DNA of 64,000 bases from Alphaproteobacteria bacterium. GTDB taxonomy: Bacteria; Pseudomonadota; Alphaproteobacteria; Caulobacterales; Hyphomonadaceae. A program made the translations under genes and the position numbers. The stretch spans positions 38,356 through 102,355 of the forward strand of contig JAHJSB010000006.1 in NCBI GenBank assembly GCA_018830285.1, read 5' to 3'. Within the stretch, counting starts at the first letter, position 1. Each line of letters starts with the position of its first letter. Below are positions 62,403 to 64,000 of the stretch, piece by piece. The notes beneath the pieces were generated by a model. That model was given only the letters and a program-made list of their open reading frames with translations, made no database searches and was not told where the DNA came from.

Positions 62403-63545
62403 TCAGCCGGCGTTCAGTCCCTGCCAGGCCTGCATAGCCAGCGTGATTGCCCGCATGTCGCCGGTCGTGGTGCCCTGCATCAGGTTCATCGCATAGGACA
62501 TGGTCGTGTGTGCCTGCATGTCGATTAGCGCGATGGAGCCGCCATAGCCGCCCCAGAACATGGAGTGTTCATTCAGCGCAGGCGACATAGGCCCGGACAG
62601 GCCGAAGCCAAGACCATAGCGCACCGGAATGCCGAGGATCAGGTCCGTGCCTTCGATCTGCGGCTCCAGCGCCTTGCGGCAACCGGCCTCGCTCAGGAAC
62701 TGCTTGCCGCCAGCGGCCCCGCCATTGGCCAGGATCGTGTGGACCATTGCCACCGAACGCGCATTGCCCGTTCCGCCAGCCGCCGGGATCTCGGCTCCGC
62801 GCCAGTCGCGCGTCCGCGTCGCGCCCACGTCAATCACCGGATTGGTCAGCGTCAGCTTCTTGGTTTCCGTCATGGTAGGATCGGACGAAATGCTGCCATC
62901 TGGCGGCGGCTTCAATTCGGCCACGCGATTGTCTTCCGCCGCCGGCAGGCCGATATGGAAGTCTGCGGCCATCGGCTCGGCAATCTCTTCACGGAATACG
63001 GTGCCGAGCGATTTGCCGGCAATGCGCCGCACAACCTCGCCAACCAGATAGCCTTGCGTGATGGCGTGATAGCCGGCCTGCTTGCCCGGTTCCCAGAAGG
63101 GCGCCTGCGCCGCCAGCAGGCTCGTCGCTTTTTCCCAGTCATACAAGTCCTCGGTCGTGAACGGCTCACGCCAGCCTGACAGGCCAGCTGAGTGGCTCAT
63201 CAGATGACTGACTTTCACGTCTGCCTTGCCGCTCGCCGCAAACTCCGGCCAGTATTTGGCAACTGGCGCATCAAAATCCAGTTCGCCTCGGTCGGCCAGC
63301 AACAGGGCAGTCAGCGCCGTCATCGTCTTGGTCGTCGAATAGACGTTGACGATCGTGTCCTTCTCCCAGGGCCGTGTGCCGGCGACATCGGCATAGCCGC
63401 CCCAGAGGTCGACCACGGCTTCGCCATCCTTGGTGACGCAGAAGGAGGCCCCGATATCGGCGCCTGTATCCAGGTGCGTCTGGAACTGGTTCCGTACGCC
63501 CTCAAACTTGTCGCTTGCAACACCCTGCATTTTGGCCTGCGTCAT
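62403..63545 (-). CDS. Family VIII esterase/beta-lactamase-fold serine hydrolase
   Basis: The 380-residue penicillin-binding-fold hydrolase is of the EstB/class C beta-lactamase-like type. The SxxK motif is STTK with Ser70 and Lys73. The region AGYHAITQGYLVGEVVRRIAGKSL supplies the Tyr of the second motif. DLWGGYADVAGTRPW is typical of this esterase group. There is no signal peptide, so it is cytoplasmic and more likely an esterase than a beta-lactamase. The substrate is unknown. Confidence 0.88.
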   Translation of the reverse strand: MTQAKMQGVASDKFEGVRNQFQTHLDTGADIGASFCVTKDGEAVVDLWGGYADVAGTRPWEKDTIVNVYSTTKTMTALTALLLADRGELDFDAPVAKYWPEFAASGKADVKVSHLMSHSAGLSGWREPFTTEDLYDWEKATSLLAAQAPFWEPGKQAGYHAITQGYLVGEVVRRIAGKSLGTVFREEIAEPMAADFHIGLPAAEDNRVAELKPPPDGSISSDPTMTETKKLTLTNPVIDVGATRTRDWRGAEIPAAGGTGNARSVAMVHTILANGGAAGGKQFLSEAGCRKALEPQIEGTDLILGIPVRYGLGFGLSGPMSPALNEHSMFWGGYGGSIALIDMQAHTTMSYAMNLMQGTTTGDMRAITLAMQAWQGLNAG

Positions 63546-63634
63546 CTTCCATCCTCCCGGCTTGTCTTTCGTGCCGGGACTCTATGGGTGCCTCGCGCGC
63601 CTAGCAACGCCTGACGGTGGGGCAGGGGTCTGTG

Positions 63635-64000
63635 TCACCGGGAGGTCAGTTGGTCCGGCAATGGTACGCGCGCGGAGCCGCCAAATATACTCGGCCGCAG
63701 CCAGTCCTTGATGTTCCGCGTCAGGGCAGGATCGCCTTGTACATACAGGTCGCCGGATTTGATGGCGTCACCATAGGTCCGCTCGCCCATCCACACATCA
63801 TGCATGGTCCGCACTGTGCAGGTGAAATAGACATCCACATCCTTGCCGGGATTCTTCAGGCAAAGATCAACATTGTCGTTCCGGACCAGCAGCCAGTAAT
63901 CGCTCTGCTCGACAAGATCTGTAAACTTGAACTGGATCACGCTCTCACTGCCGATAAGTTTGGACGGATCGATACTGCGTTCGAGGTAGAGCATCAGGAA
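63635..64000 (-). CDS. C-terminal part of a transcriptional regulator with SCP2-like domain (partial)
   Basis: The gene runs off the right edge of the window; about 120 C-terminal residues are seen. DPSKLIGSESVIQFKFTDLVEQSDYWLLVRNDNVDLCLKNPGKDVDVYFTC and MHDVWMGERTYGDAIKSGDLYVQGDPALTRNIKDWLRPSIFGG match the SCP2-like sterol-binding domain found at the C terminus of many HxlR-family winged-helix regulators. The DNA-binding domain should lie beyond the window. Confidence 0.75.
   Translation of the reverse strand, partial: FLMLYLERSIDPSKLIGSESVIQFKFTDLVEQSDYWLLVRNDNVDLCLKNPGKDVDVYFTCTVRTMHDVWMGERTYGDAIKSGDLYVQGDPALTRNIKDWLRPSIFGGSARVPLPDQLTSR

Noticed and set aside
62403..63545. Secreted beta-lactamase resistance gene
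   Set aside because: The STTK motif fits, but there is no signal peptide, and the overall pattern matches family VIII esterases better.
63635..63994. Complete 119-residue gene starting at the ATG at 63994
   Set aside because: The frame stays open to the window edge and the visible part matches only the C-terminal SCP2-like domain of longer regulators.

Overview
The window reads as chromosome of a free-living alphaproteobacterium, most likely a stalked or marine Hyphomonadaceae/Caulobacterales-type organism. This is inference from gene content, not a database match. The clues are a circularly permuted two-piece tmRNA, an alpha-type SspB adaptor, the Caulobacter-like order mreB-mreC-mreD-mrdA-rodA, a perfect CtrA-type box (TTAA-N7-TTAAC) ahead of mreB, a ZnuD-type TonB receptor with a Zur-like operator, and high, even G+C. 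Most of the sequence is densely packed core genome. I see no prophage, insertion sequence, CRISPR array, rRNA or tRNA.

Region 1-8,000: a Sel1/Hcp-like secreted protein; a bactofilin divergent from a lipoprotein GH25 muramidase; then the branched-chain amino acid operon on the minus strand (ilvB, a membrane ORF, ilvH, a secreted ORF, ilvC). The operon is preceded by a leader peptide with four consecutive Val/Leu/Val/Ile codons and a strong terminator, a classical attenuator. miaA lies just upstream.

Region 8,000-21,400: serB; a Tat-exported lipoprotein PLP aminotransferase; the hflK-hflC-DUF2065-degP quality-control cluster; an Mrp/ApbC ATPase without the usual CxxC; an SMP-30 hydrolase; folA; a VUT transporter; aqpZ; the zinc TonB receptor; and thyA.

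Region 21,400-28,700: four tandem paralogues of TadG-like secreted von Willebrand A proteins. The first has an Arg-Gly hexanucleotide expansion in a cysteine-flanked variable loop. A MarR-GNAT fusion follows with a near-perfect palindromic operator in its promoter.

Region 28,700-45,400: ssrA (two-piece tmRNA, tag ANDNSAEGQLLAA); a minus-strand set of PLP lyase, amino-acid permease and exported M20 amidohydrolase; a small acidic protein; sspB; a thioesterase; a P450; a RusA-like nuclease; a membrane-anchored L7/L12-like protein; fumC; a HTH-CcdA/CcdB toxin-antitoxin pair with an operator and probably a leaderless promoter; and several metabolic and hypothetical genes.

Region 45,400-64,000: a UvrD/PcrA helicase; a PH-domain gene with an apparent frameshift at its start; the rod-shape/elongasome operon; an SNF-family symporter; proline iminopeptidase; a lipoprotein; DUF423; a thioesterase; a CrtC/AttH-like protein; a two-gene operon whose first product carries seven 17-residue repeats; a family VIII esterase; and the 3' end of an SCP2-domain regulator cut by the window edge.

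Together the genes cover amino-acid biosynthesis, proteolysis and ribosome rescue (DegP, HflKC, tmRNA, SspB), folate/thymidylate metabolism, envelope growth and zinc uptake. The least explained parts are the tandem VWA array, the repeat-protein operon and the HTH-CcdA/CcdB locus.
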